NCBI GenBank assembly: GCA_020849795.1
Contig: JADZFR010000054.1
Location: 62,001 to 126,000 of the forward strand
Direction: 5' to 3'
Origin: Planctomycetota bacterium
GTDB lineage: Bacteria > Planctomycetota > UBA8742 > UBA2392
Length of the DNA: 64,000 nt
Under the pieces are notes generated by a model that made no database searches, was not told the origin of the DNA, and worked only from the letters and a program-made list of their open reading frames with translations. Positions 37,126 through 45,686 of this stretch are shown piece after piece. Positions within the stretch are counted from its first letter, which is position 1, and every line of letters starts with the position of its first letter. Both the position numbers and the translations under genes were made by a program.

Positions 37126-38916
37126 CTACCCGGGGGGCATGGTGCCGGGGCCGCCGGCTTGTGATTCCATGTGCCACTTGAAGGGTGCTGCGCCGCAATT
37201 TGGGCAGGCGCGGGTCTTCTCGATTACTTCTTGACGGGTCAAGATGCCGACGTTGCAGGCGTCGCAACGCACTTTCATGGTCACGCGGGTCTGCATCGGC
37301 GCGTCGACGCGGGCCGGGGCGGGGGCGTTGCGGGCGCCCATCGTGACTGTGTTGAACTGGGTGCCGCGCTGCTCACCTTCACTGTCGGCGCCGGCAAGTT
37401 GCTGCATGCGCTGCTCTGGCGGGATGCCCGCCCGTTCCGCCAGCTCGCCGTACTCGACCAAGTAGCTGCCGTCCAGGGCGGCCGCCTGGGCCAGCTTGCG
37501 CACGGCCGCCCCGACCATGCCGCGCGTTGCCGCGTCACGCCCCTTGGCCGCCAGCTTCTTGGCGTTTTCGATGCGCTGCTTGCTTTGCGTCAGGCTGTCG
37601 CGCACCCAGGGAAACCACTCGTTGGCAGGCCCAAGCTGGTCCGAGCTGCGCGTCAGCAGAAACTCAAGCTCGGTCAATTCCTCGACACTGTCGCGCAGCC
37701 GCCGCTCTTCCAGCGCCCGTTTGGCCCGGTCGCGGTGCGCCAGCGCGATGCTTGAGATGACGATATTGGTGCCGCAGGCCGTGCAGTTGCGCACGCCCAC
37801 GCGCCGACGTGCACCGCACAGCGCGCAGTTCGTGTTCAAGGAAGCGCCGCACTTGACGCACTTCTGCGCGACGAGCGTGTTGTCGGCGCCGCAATCCGGG
37901 CACGCCAGCTCGTTGAACTGCTCACGCTTGGGCGGCGCCGGAACCGTGGGTGCTGCGTTCAGCGGAATGTTGCGCACCACCTCAAGGAAGTCCGCGATGT
38001 TCTGGTAGCGGTCCGCCGGTTCTGGCTCGCAGGCTTTGCCGACCACGAACTGCCAGTGCAGCGGCAGCTTCGACAGCAGCAGCGGCACCGGCCGGTTGCC
38101 GCTGAGCATCTCGTACAACATGGCTCCGATCGCGTAGATGTCGGCCCGGTGGTCCACGGACTTGGCGTCGCGCTTCTGCTCAGGTGCCGCGTAATCCGGC
38201 GTGCCGATAAACCAGCCGGTTTGGGACATCTCGCTGTCTGTGCCTTCACGTGCCAGGCCAAAATCCAGCAGCTTGGGAACACCCCGCCCGTCGATGATCA
38301 CATTGGCCGGCTTGATGTCGCGGTGAGTAACGCCCTTTGCATGGGCGTGGGCAACGCCGGCGCATACGCCCTCAAGCACGCCCGCCACTTGGGCCGGGGG
38401 CAACGCGCCGCGCCGCGCCAGCCGCTCAGCGAGTGTTTCGCCTTCGACGTACTCCATCACCAGGAACGGCCCGGCCTTGTCGCGGCCGAAATCGTGCACG
38501 GTCACGATGTTCGGGTGCTGCATCTTCGCAACGCTTTGGGCCTCGCGTGTGAAGCGCTGCCAGGCCGCCTCGTTGTCACTGACCTGCCGCACGCGCTTTA
38601 GCGCCACGATGCGCCCCAGGTTGCGGTCGAGGGCCTGGTACACCGCGCCCATGCCGCCGCGGCCAAGCAGCTGCTTGAGTTCGTAACGGTCTTCCAAGCC
38701 CGCAAAACCCAGTGGCGCGGGCTGCGGAGCTTCGCCTTTGCGCCCGCCTTTTTGCTCGGGCTCGGTGGTCGGCACCGGCTCATCGCCGGGGGTAATGGCC
38801 AGCAGCGTGCCGCTGGATTCAACGGCTGCATCGCCCGATGCAATCAGGGTAAATCCGCAGCGGTAACAGAACCGCGCGTCGGCAGGGTTGCCGGTTTTGC
38901 ATTGCGGACAGTCCAA
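37126..38916 (-). CDS. Ser/Thr protein kinase with zinc ribbons
   Basis: 596 residues. N-terminal zinc ribbon (Cys3, 6, 17, 20), then a Hanks-type kinase at about residues 77-340: glycine loop LLGRGGMGAVY, ATP lysine in IVALKRV, THRDIKPANV catalytic loop, LLDFGLA metal loop, AAPEQ. After it follow more zinc-ribbon pairs (CPDCG, CVKCG, CALCG, CTACG) and, at the C-terminus, CDACNVG plus CPNCG. There is no transmembrane segment, so it is cytosolic. Start: TTG at 38916 with AAAGGA five bases upstream, giving MDCPQCK. The three zinc-ribbon groups are unusual for this family and could bind nucleic acid or proteins (inference). Confidence 0.9.
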   Translation of the reverse strand: MDCPQCKTGNPADARFCYRCGFTLIASGDAAVESSGTLLAITPGDEPVPTTEPEQKGGRKGEAPQPAPLGFAGLEDRYELKQLLGRGGMGAVYQALDRNLGRIVALKRVRQVSDNEAAWQRFTREAQSVAKMQHPNIVTVHDFGRDKAGPFLVMEYVEGETLAERLARRGALPPAQVAGVLEGVCAGVAHAHAKGVTHRDIKPANVIIDGRGVPKLLDFGLAREGTDSEMSQTGWFIGTPDYAAPEQKRDAKSVDHRADIYAIGAMLYEMLSGNRPVPLLLSKLPLHWQFVVGKACEPEPADRYQNIADFLEVVRNIPLNAAPTVPAPPKREQFNELACPDCGADNTLVAQKCVKCGASLNTNCALCGARRRVGVRNCTACGTNIVISSIALAHRDRAKRALEERRLRDSVEELTELEFLLTRSSDQLGPANEWFPWVRDSLTQSKQRIENAKKLAAKGRDAATRGMVGAAVRKLAQAAALDGSYLVEYGELAERAGIPPEQRMQQLAGADSEGEQRGTQFNTVTMGARNAPAPARVDAPMQTRVTMKVRCDACNVGILTRQEVIEKTRACPNCGAAPFKWHMESQAGGPGTMPPG

Positions 38917-39084
38917 GCCAGTCCTTTCGGATGCCAGAGTGTAGATTGGCGCGCCGCCCGCGGACAGCCATCCCCTTCGCGGATGTTCGCCGGCGGGCAA
39001 TGCCTTCGCAGACTGAAGAGACAGTCCGCCCGACAGCCTTCATAGGCGCGTTGCCCGGCGTAAGCTGTGTACCGGAGGTTCCCA

Positions 39085-40242
39085 ATGGCAACCCGCATCG
39101 CGATTGTGTTTGCGGCTCTGTGTCTGGCCATTCTGCCGGCACTGGCCAAAGACGAAGCTGCAAACGAGCCGCGCAAGCCCAGCGCGGCGGAGAAGCGCAG
39201 GCTCGACAAACAGCGCAAAGACAGCCTCAAAGAACGCGAACAGCGGGCCAAGAAGAACAAGAAAGCAAACGAGGCACTCGGCAAGAAAGTCGAAGCCGTC
39301 ATGGATCGCTGGAAGGACAAAGGCTTTGACGGCGCGGTACTGGTCGCCAAGGACGGGCAGACGATTCTCAAGAAGGGTTACGGCATGGCCGACCGCCAAG
39401 GCAAACGCGCCAACGCGCCGGACACTCTTTATGACATCGGCTCCGTCACCAAGATGTTTACGGCGGCCGGCGTACTGCGCCTTGAGCAGGACGGCAAGCT
39501 GAAGTTGACCGACACGCTGGGCAAGTTCTTTGCTTTCGCACCGGCGGACAAAAAAGCCATCACGCTGACACAACTGCTCAGCCACAGCAGCGGCCTGTCG
39601 CGCATGTACGACGACGAGATTGACGCCTTGAACCGCGACAACACTGTTCGCGGCCTGCTGGGGATCAAGCTCAGCAGCGAACCCGGCACCCAGTTCGAGT
39701 ACAGCAACGCAAACTACTACATCGCCGGTGCGGTGATCGAGGTGGCAACCGGCGAGAAGTACGAAGACTACATGATGAAGCACATCATTGAGGCCGCAGG
39801 CATGCAGGACAGCGCGTTCTGCAGCAACTCCAGGCTCGACGACAAACGCACCGCGATGCGCTACGAAGACGGCCAACTGCGCGGCGACGTGACGAACTGG
39901 CCCTACGGTTGGAACCAGCGCGGCTGCGGCTACCTGGTCAGCACCGTCGAGGACATGCAGCGCTTCAGCGATGCCGTGGACTACGGCGACTTTCTTGACG
40001 AGGAAGCCAAGAGCAAGTGGTTCAGTATCCAGAAGGAAACCTATGCCTTGGGCTGGTTCTGCGAAGAGCGCAACAAGCGCAAGGTGCAGTACCACGGGGG
40101 CGCGTCACCGGGCGCGTGGGCCTATTTCTCGCGCTATCCCGATGACGACGTGATGTTCGTGTTCTTCCTGAACGTCAGCGAGACGGGCAAGCGCATTGAC
40201 CTGGATGTCGCCCGCGACCTGGAAACGGCGCTCTTTGGTTGA
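39085..40242 (+). CDS. Serine hydrolase, class C beta-lactamase/D-Ala-D-Ala peptidase family
   Basis: 385 residues, with a signal peptide (1-21, ending PALA) and then a Lys/Arg/Glu-rich linker (about 22-68) before the catalytic domain. Ser120-x-x-Lys123 in IGSVTKMF is the nucleophile motif, YSNANY the Tyr motif, and YHGGASPG the KTG-equivalent. These proteins hydrolyse esters, beta-lactams or peptidoglycan peptides; substrate cannot be told from sequence, and it should not be taken as a resistance gene. GGAGG lies six bases before the ATG at 39085. It is convergent with the catalase-like gene. Confidence 0.87.
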   Translation: MATRIAIVFAALCLAILPALAKDEAANEPRKPSAAEKRRLDKQRKDSLKEREQRAKKNKKANEALGKKVEAVMDRWKDKGFDGAVLVAKDGQTILKKGYGMADRQGKRANAPDTLYDIGSVTKMFTAAGVLRLEQDGKLKLTDTLGKFFAFAPADKKAITLTQLLSHSSGLSRMYDDEIDALNRDNTVRGLLGIKLSSEPGTQFEYSNANYYIAGAVIEVATGEKYEDYMMKHIIEAAGMQDSAFCSNSRLDDKRTAMRYEDGQLRGDVTNWPYGWNQRGCGYLVSTVEDMQRFSDAVDYGDFLDEEAKSKWFSIQKETYALGWFCEERNKRKVQYHGGASPGAWAYFSRYPDDDVMFVFFLNVSETGKRIDLDVARDLETALFG

Positions 40243-40249
40243 AACGCCT

Positions 40250-41308
40250 TCACGCATGAAGCGCCAGAAACTCTGCCAGCGTCGGCTCGCGTTCGGCCAC
40301 GCCATTGAGTTCGTGGCGACGCCGTGACACCGCCGCATATACCTGCCTGCGCGCGCGGTTGATGCCGCCCAGCGGCCTGTGCTCGGCCAGGCAGCGCCAC
40401 GGGTTGAAGGCAAGTTGCTCGCAGAAATCCATCAGCTCGCGCGTGTCAGGCCGCTGCACCGGCAGGCGAATGGTCGCGAGCTTGCGCGGCGGAGATTTCG
40501 CGACATCCCAGGGCTGGGTAGGGTCCTCGATTGGCATGGTGGCCGCGTCGGTTTGCAACTGGGCCATGAAATCGAACGTTGCTTCGCCTGCGCCAAGCTG
40601 CATCGCCAGCGCGTGGCGGAGTTTGTCCGGCGAGCTGACAGCCGTGAACTTCGGAAGCCTGGCCGCGTTCGGCAAGGCACTCCAGCGCACGGCGTGCGGG
40701 CCTAGCCGATAGGGCGTGGTGCTGTGATACGTGGTCGCGAGCGGTGTTTCCGGCTTGCTGCTGACGGTGCGTTTCAGGATCGCCAGTTCCGTGGGCCTGT
40801 TGCTCAGGAAGCTGAGGTAGACGAGCCCTAGTTCAGCGGCAAAGCGCGGCACGAAAAACAGCAGCTTCGGAATCACCGAGGCCTTGGCGTTCAGCAAGGC
40901 ATCAAACAGGCCAACGTAGTCGGCCACGTTGCGAATGAAAAACAGCGGCTGATCCAGCAGGATGAAGTCGTGGGTGTCGCAAGGCTCAAGCAGCTTGTCG
41001 CCGGGGACATCGAACAGCTTCAACGCCATGCCATGGGCGTCACCCTTGCGGTCGTCGCGCGCCTCGCCATTCGAGAAGCGAATCAGTGCCTTGTAAGTCT
41101 TAGGCGTCGCAAACAGCCCATGGCGCAACTCCGCCGGCAGATCAGGTTCAACCTCAAAATCCGCAAGCACACAGCCATGATGCTTGGCATGCTGTCCCCG
41201 CCGCACCGGCCGCTCTTTCTCGTTCAGCAACGCAAGATTCTGCACCACCAGCCGCGCAATCAGCGCGGCCTCGTCGGGGGGAATCGTCTCTTCGGCAAGC
41301 GTAGCCAC
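40250..41308 (-). CDS. Catalase-related heme protein
   Basis: 352 residues, shorter than standard catalase. Distal-side HHGCV and ALIRFSNG, then IRNVADY, and the proximal FNPWRCLAEHRPLGGINRA split by short loops, with RRQVY carrying the Arg-x-x-x-Tyr that would ligate heme, all follow the small catalase-like (SrpA/'catalase family protein') subfamily. These bind heme b; catalase, peroxidase or allene-oxide-type chemistry have all been reported for relatives. Missing NADPH and dimer arms are usual here. It lies 41 bases upstream of ygiQ on the same strand. Confidence 0.82.
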   Translation of the reverse strand: MATLAEETIPPDEAALIARLVVQNLALLNEKERPVRRGQHAKHHGCVLADFEVEPDLPAELRHGLFATPKTYKALIRFSNGEARDDRKGDAHGMALKLFDVPGDKLLEPCDTHDFILLDQPLFFIRNVADYVGLFDALLNAKASVIPKLLFFVPRFAAELGLVYLSFLSNRPTELAILKRTVSSKPETPLATTYHSTTPYRLGPHAVRWSALPNAARLPKFTAVSSPDKLRHALAMQLGAGEATFDFMAQLQTDAATMPIEDPTQPWDVAKSPPRKLATIRLPVQRPDTRELMDFCEQLAFNPWRCLAEHRPLGGINRARRQVYAAVSRRRHELNGVAEREPTLAEFLALHA

Positions 41309-41349
41309 GGCGCGAGCATAGCGCCGGCTTCCCTTTCCACGATTGCTAA

Positions 41350-43905
41350 TTATCGGCGACGCTTGCCGCCGCGATACGGGTTGCCGCGCTTCTTCATTGT
41401 TGCCGGGCCGGAGCCGATGCCGGCGGGTCTTGCGGGGTTGTCGTCTTCCCAGTCTTCTTCTTTGCCGGGTTTGACTAATGCACCTTCGTGGTGGCCGATC
41501 AGGTCTTTGCGGCCGGCTTCTCTTAGCGCCTTACGCACTCGGCCGTGGAATTCGGGGCGGGCGAATTGCATCAGGGCCCGCTGGCGGCGCTTTTCGCGCA
41601 TGGTGGTGGGGGTGTAGACGTACGCCAGCGTTTCGGGGTCGTGGCCTGAATAGAACATGGCCGTCGCCGGCGTCATCGGCGTCGGTATAAAATCCTGCAC
41701 CTGCTCGGGGCTCCAGTTGTTCTTCTTGAAGTACTCGGCGAGACGGATCTGCTCGTCCATCGTGCAGCCGGGGTGGCTGCTTACGAAATAGGCGACCAGA
41801 TACTGTTCCTTTCCCACTCGCTTGCTGGCCTCTACAAACCGCTTCTTGAACTCTTCGTACTTGTGAATGCCCGGCTTGCGCATCCTGGACAGCACGTCGT
41901 CGGACAGGTGTTCCGGCGCCACTTTCAGGTGACCTGAAGTGTGATGCGCGGCGAGGTTCTCAATGTAGCTGTCGCCGAGGCCCTTGGTGTTCTTGTCGTC
42001 GATCAACATATCGTGGCGGATGCCGCTGGCGATGAACGCCTTCTTCACGCCGGGCACGGCCCTGACCCGCTTCAACATATCGAGCTGCTTGTCCAAGTGC
42101 TGGCGCAAGGCCGGGCACGGGTCGGGCAGCAGGCAGTCGCGGTCTTTGCACGCGCCGAGAGTCTGCTGGACCGAACAGTAGTTGCCGTACATGTTCGCGG
42201 TCGGGCCGCCGACGTCGCTGATGTAGCCCTTGAAACTAGGCATGCCGGTGATGCTCGCGGCTTCCTTCACGATGCTTTCCGCGCTGCGGCTCTGGATCGT
42301 GCGGCCCTGGTGCATCCAGATCGCGCAAAATGTGCACGAGCCCATACAGCCGCGGTGCGTCACGATCGAATGTTGTGTTGTAATCCACGCGGGCACGCCG
42401 CCCTGCGCTTCGTAATCGGGGTGCGGCATGCGCGTGTAGGGCAGGTCGTACCAGCGGTCGAGTTCTTCCTCGGATTGCAGGCGCGCCGGCGGAAGCTGGA
42501 TCACGCTGAGCTTGCCCGTGCGCTGAACCAGCGGGCGGCCGCGCACCGGGTCCTGCTGGTCGAAGATGGTCTTGAACGCGACGGCGTAGTTGCGGCGGTA
42601 CTCGGGAATGTTGGCAGGGCCTGTGTCCTGGTGCTCCTGAACCCTGTCGATTGTGGATTTTGGATTGTGGATTTCGGATTGAACGGCTGCAGTTCCTGCC
42701 TCCTGAATCGGCGCCAGCAACGACTCATGATCGAGTGTGTAGACCGGCTTGCCGAAACGCTCTGTGAACTCGGGCGCTTCGAGGAAGGCGGCATCTTTCT
42801 TGACGTAGGCGGTGCCGCGCACGTCGGTGATTTCGCGCAGAGGGATGCCGCGGTTGAGGCGATGCGCAAGCTCAACGATCTGCGTTTCGCCCATGCCGAA
42901 CACGAGCATGTCGGCGTTGGAATCAAGCAGCACGCTGCGGCGGACTTTGTCGTCCCAGTAGTCATAGTGCGAAAAGCGGCGCTGGCTGGCCTCGATGCCG
43001 CCGACGATGATCGGCACTTTGCCAAACGCGCGGCGGATCATGTTGCAGTAGACAATCGTCGCGCGTACCGGCCGCTTGCCGGGCTTGCCGCCGGGCGAGT
43101 ACGGGTCGTCGCTGCGCGGCAGCTTGTGCGCGGTGTATGCATTCAGATTGCTGTCGAGGTTGCCGGCGCTGACGAGGAAACCCAGTCGCGGGCTGCCAAG
43201 CACCTTGAACGCTTCGGGGTTTGTGAAATCCGGCTGTGAGATGATGCCGACTTTGAACCCTGCCCACTCCAGTACCCGGCTGATGACGGCGTTGGCGAAG
43301 CTGGGGTGATCGACGTAGGCGTCGCCGGTCACGAGCACGAAATCGCACTGTTCCCAGCCGCGGGCTGCCATGTCGGATTTTGAGACGGGCAAGAAGTCGG
43401 CGCGCGAGCGTGATGCGGGAGTTTGGAGACGGGAGGCGGGAGTAGCTGCGCTGACTCCAGCCTCCATTCTCTCGCCTCCCGCCTCGTAGTACTCCGCCGC
43501 GAGCTTTGCCGCGTACTGTTGCGCAGCGGCAGCCTTGGCGTTCAGGTCAGCTTCGTTGGCGCTGCCGAACTTGCCCTGTGTGCGCAAGTAGCGCTCAAGC
43601 GCATCGCCCACGTCGGGGTCTGCGACGGCGTATGCCACGGGCTCGCCTTTGCCTGCTTGCAGGCGTTCACGCTCGTCAGCGAGCCACTTGCGGTTCAACT
43701 CGGCCTGCTGGGCGCGCTGGCCGGGGGGCACGGCGTGGCCGTCGGGCGTAACTTTGCCGGTCAGCAGGTCAACCTTGTCGGCATGGCCGCCGCGCTCAAA
43801 GCGGTCCAGGATTTCGCCGGGGCGCGTGCGGTACGAGTCTTCGGAGTGGTCGCCGGCAGCGGGTTGCAAATGGCTGTGCAGGCGTGTGCCTTCAGGCTTG
43901 CTCAT
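41350..43905 (-). CDS. ygiQ: YgiQ family radical SAM protein
   Basis: 851 residues. The YgiQ core begins at about residue 171 (FLPVSKSDMAARGWEQ), with VTGDAYVDHPSF and the 4Fe-4S CxxxCxxC in HRGCMGSCTFCAIW; ASGIRHDML and a conserved C-terminal EQVQDFIPTP follow. The reaction is unknown. The first 170 residues are an extension absent from ordinary YgiQ. In-frame inserts derive from short repeats: residues about 145-168 (DNA 43405-43480) and a second segment (42647-42691) where GATTGTGGATTT units repeat. Start 43905 has AAGGGGA upstream. It follows a promoter region shared divergently with ffh. Confidence 0.88.
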   Translation of the reverse strand: MSKPEGTRLHSHLQPAAGDHSEDSYRTRPGEILDRFERGGHADKVDLLTGKVTPDGHAVPPGQRAQQAELNRKWLADERERLQAGKGEPVAYAVADPDVGDALERYLRTQGKFGSANEADLNAKAAAAQQYAAKLAAEYYEAGGERMEAGVSAATPASRLQTPASRSRADFLPVSKSDMAARGWEQCDFVLVTGDAYVDHPSFANAVISRVLEWAGFKVGIISQPDFTNPEAFKVLGSPRLGFLVSAGNLDSNLNAYTAHKLPRSDDPYSPGGKPGKRPVRATIVYCNMIRRAFGKVPIIVGGIEASQRRFSHYDYWDDKVRRSVLLDSNADMLVFGMGETQIVELAHRLNRGIPLREITDVRGTAYVKKDAAFLEAPEFTERFGKPVYTLDHESLLAPIQEAGTAAVQSEIHNPKSTIDRVQEHQDTGPANIPEYRRNYAVAFKTIFDQQDPVRGRPLVQRTGKLSVIQLPPARLQSEEELDRWYDLPYTRMPHPDYEAQGGVPAWITTQHSIVTHRGCMGSCTFCAIWMHQGRTIQSRSAESIVKEAASITGMPSFKGYISDVGGPTANMYGNYCSVQQTLGACKDRDCLLPDPCPALRQHLDKQLDMLKRVRAVPGVKKAFIASGIRHDMLIDDKNTKGLGDSYIENLAAHHTSGHLKVAPEHLSDDVLSRMRKPGIHKYEEFKKRFVEASKRVGKEQYLVAYFVSSHPGCTMDEQIRLAEYFKKNNWSPEQVQDFIPTPMTPATAMFYSGHDPETLAYVYTPTTMREKRRQRALMQFARPEFHGRVRKALREAGRKDLIGHHEGALVKPGKEEDWEDDNPARPAGIGSGPATMKKRGNPYRGGKRRR

Positions 43906-44120
43906 CTCAGTCCCCTTCGGACATCTGTAGCGTGGCAGCCGGAATACCGACCCCCGCTGGACTTGTCGCGTCAAAGTGTATCGTGGGTGTGCGCGATCTC
44001 AAGGAGCCGCCGCTGCCGAGGCGGAAGCCGAGAAGCGAGTGGCGAAGTAGGCGCACTCCTACCTCTGGCCCGGCCCGTTGCTACACTGCCCGTTTGACTG
44101 AGCCCTGACAGGACCCAAGC

Positions 44121-45593
44121 ATGTTCGACAACATTTCCAGCCGCTTCACTGACCTCTGGCGCAAAATGTCGGGGTCCGACACGATCAGCGAAGACAACAT
44201 CAAAGACGCGGTCCGCGCCATTCGCACCGCCCTGCTTGAAGCCGACGTCAGCCTTCAAGTCGCGAAGGGCTTCACCGAGCGTGTGCGCGAAAAGGCGTTG
44301 GGCGAGCAAGTGCTCAAGGGCGTGCGCCCGGGCGAACAGTTCATCAAGATCGTCAACGATGAGCTCGTGCACATGATGCAAGAGCCCGACGTCATCGACG
44401 ACAACGGCCGCGCCAAGTTTGCGTTTCGCAGCGATCGCCCCACGGTCATCCTGATGGCCGGCTTGCAGGGTGCGGGCAAGACCACCACCTGCGGCAAACT
44501 CGCGCTGTACCTGAAGCAGAAGTACCGCAAGAGCCCGATGCTCGTCGCCGCCGACTTGCAGCGCCCTGCGGCTGTCGACCAGCTTGAAGTCGTGGGCAAG
44601 GGCATCGGTGTGCCGGTGTACGCCGACCGCAAGAGCACGCCGCCGGCCGTCTGCGAAGCCGCCATCGCCGAGGCCAAGAAGCGCGGCTGTGACGTGGTGA
44701 TCCTCGACACCGCGGGCCGCCTGCACGTCGATGAATCCCTGATGAAAGAAGTGCAGGAGATCTCGCGGCGCACCAAGCCCGACGAAGTGTTTTTCGTGTG
44801 CGACGGCATGACCGGCCAGGACGCCGTGAAATCGGCCAAGGCATTCGACGACCAATTGCCGCTGACCGGCGCCATCCTGACCAAGCTTGACGGCGACAGC
44901 CGCGGCGGCGCGGTGATGACTGTGCGCGCGGTGACCGGCAAGCCGATTCGCTTTGTCGGCGTCAGCGAAAAGATGGACGGCCTTGAGGTGTTTCATGCCG
45001 ACCGCATCGCCGGCCGCATTCTGGGCATGGGCGACGTGGTCAGCCTGGTTGAGAAGGCACAAAGCGCGATCAACGAAGAGCAGGCCCTTGAGCTGGAAGA
45101 GAAGCTGCTCAGCGACGAGTTCACGCTTGAAGACTTCCTGAGCCAGATCAAGGCGATTCGCAAGATGGGCCCGATGGGGGAACTGCTGAAGATGATCCCG
45201 GGCGGCAGCGAGTTGCCGCTGGACCAGATCAACGAGCGTGGCCTCGACCACGTGGAAGCAATCATCCTGTCGATGACGCCGAAGGAACGCCGGCTGCCCG
45301 AGCAGTTGAGCATGAGCCGCAAGCGGCGCATCAGCGCGGGCGCGGGCCGTGCCGTGGAAGAAGTGAACCGGCTGCTGAAGTCGTTTGAGCAGATGCGCGA
45401 GATGGTGCAGGGGTTGAAGAACCAGGGCATCATGGGCAGGGCGGCTGCGTGGAAGCTGGGCCGCGACAAGAAGAAGCTGATCAAAGACCAGGCCAAGCAG
45501 CTCAAGGCGGGCAAAAAGCGGGCCAAGGCCAACGTGCGGCGTGCCGCGGGCGACATGGCAGCGTTTCGAAAAGACTTCGGGCTGGATGTCTAG
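44121..45593 (+). CDS. ffh: Signal recognition particle protein Ffh (SRP54)
   Basis: 490 residues. N domain helices, then the GTPase G domain: P loop LQGAGKTTTCGKLA, DTAGRL, TKLDGDSRGG; and the M domain from about residue 334 (EFTLEDFLSQIKAIRKM), with methionine-rich binding and the RNA-binding SRKRRISAGAG. It recognises signal sequences on ribosomes with 4.5S RNA. The C-terminal 45 residues are Lys-rich. Normally it precedes rpsP; here it stands alone, while a partial M-domain protein occupies the rpsP site at 33011. The ATG at 44121 has AGGA about eight bases upstream. Confidence 0.97.
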   Translation: MFDNISSRFTDLWRKMSGSDTISEDNIKDAVRAIRTALLEADVSLQVAKGFTERVREKALGEQVLKGVRPGEQFIKIVNDELVHMMQEPDVIDDNGRAKFAFRSDRPTVILMAGLQGAGKTTTCGKLALYLKQKYRKSPMLVAADLQRPAAVDQLEVVGKGIGVPVYADRKSTPPAVCEAAIAEAKKRGCDVVILDTAGRLHVDESLMKEVQEISRRTKPDEVFFVCDGMTGQDAVKSAKAFDDQLPLTGAILTKLDGDSRGGAVMTVRAVTGKPIRFVGVSEKMDGLEVFHADRIAGRILGMGDVVSLVEKAQSAINEEQALELEEKLLSDEFTLEDFLSQIKAIRKMGPMGELLKMIPGGSELPLDQINERGLDHVEAIILSMTPKERRLPEQLSMSRKRRISAGAGRAVEEVNRLLKSFEQMREMVQGLKNQGIMGRAAAWKLGRDKKKLIKDQAKQLKAGKKRAKANVRRAAGDMAAFRKDFGLDV

Positions 45594-45686
45594 GCGTCGA
45601 GTTGCCGGGCGGGATTCAACAGCGTCCCGAACGGGCTTGGCCACGGGCACTGGTTTAACCGGGCCCCATAATGCACATTTTGCGCC

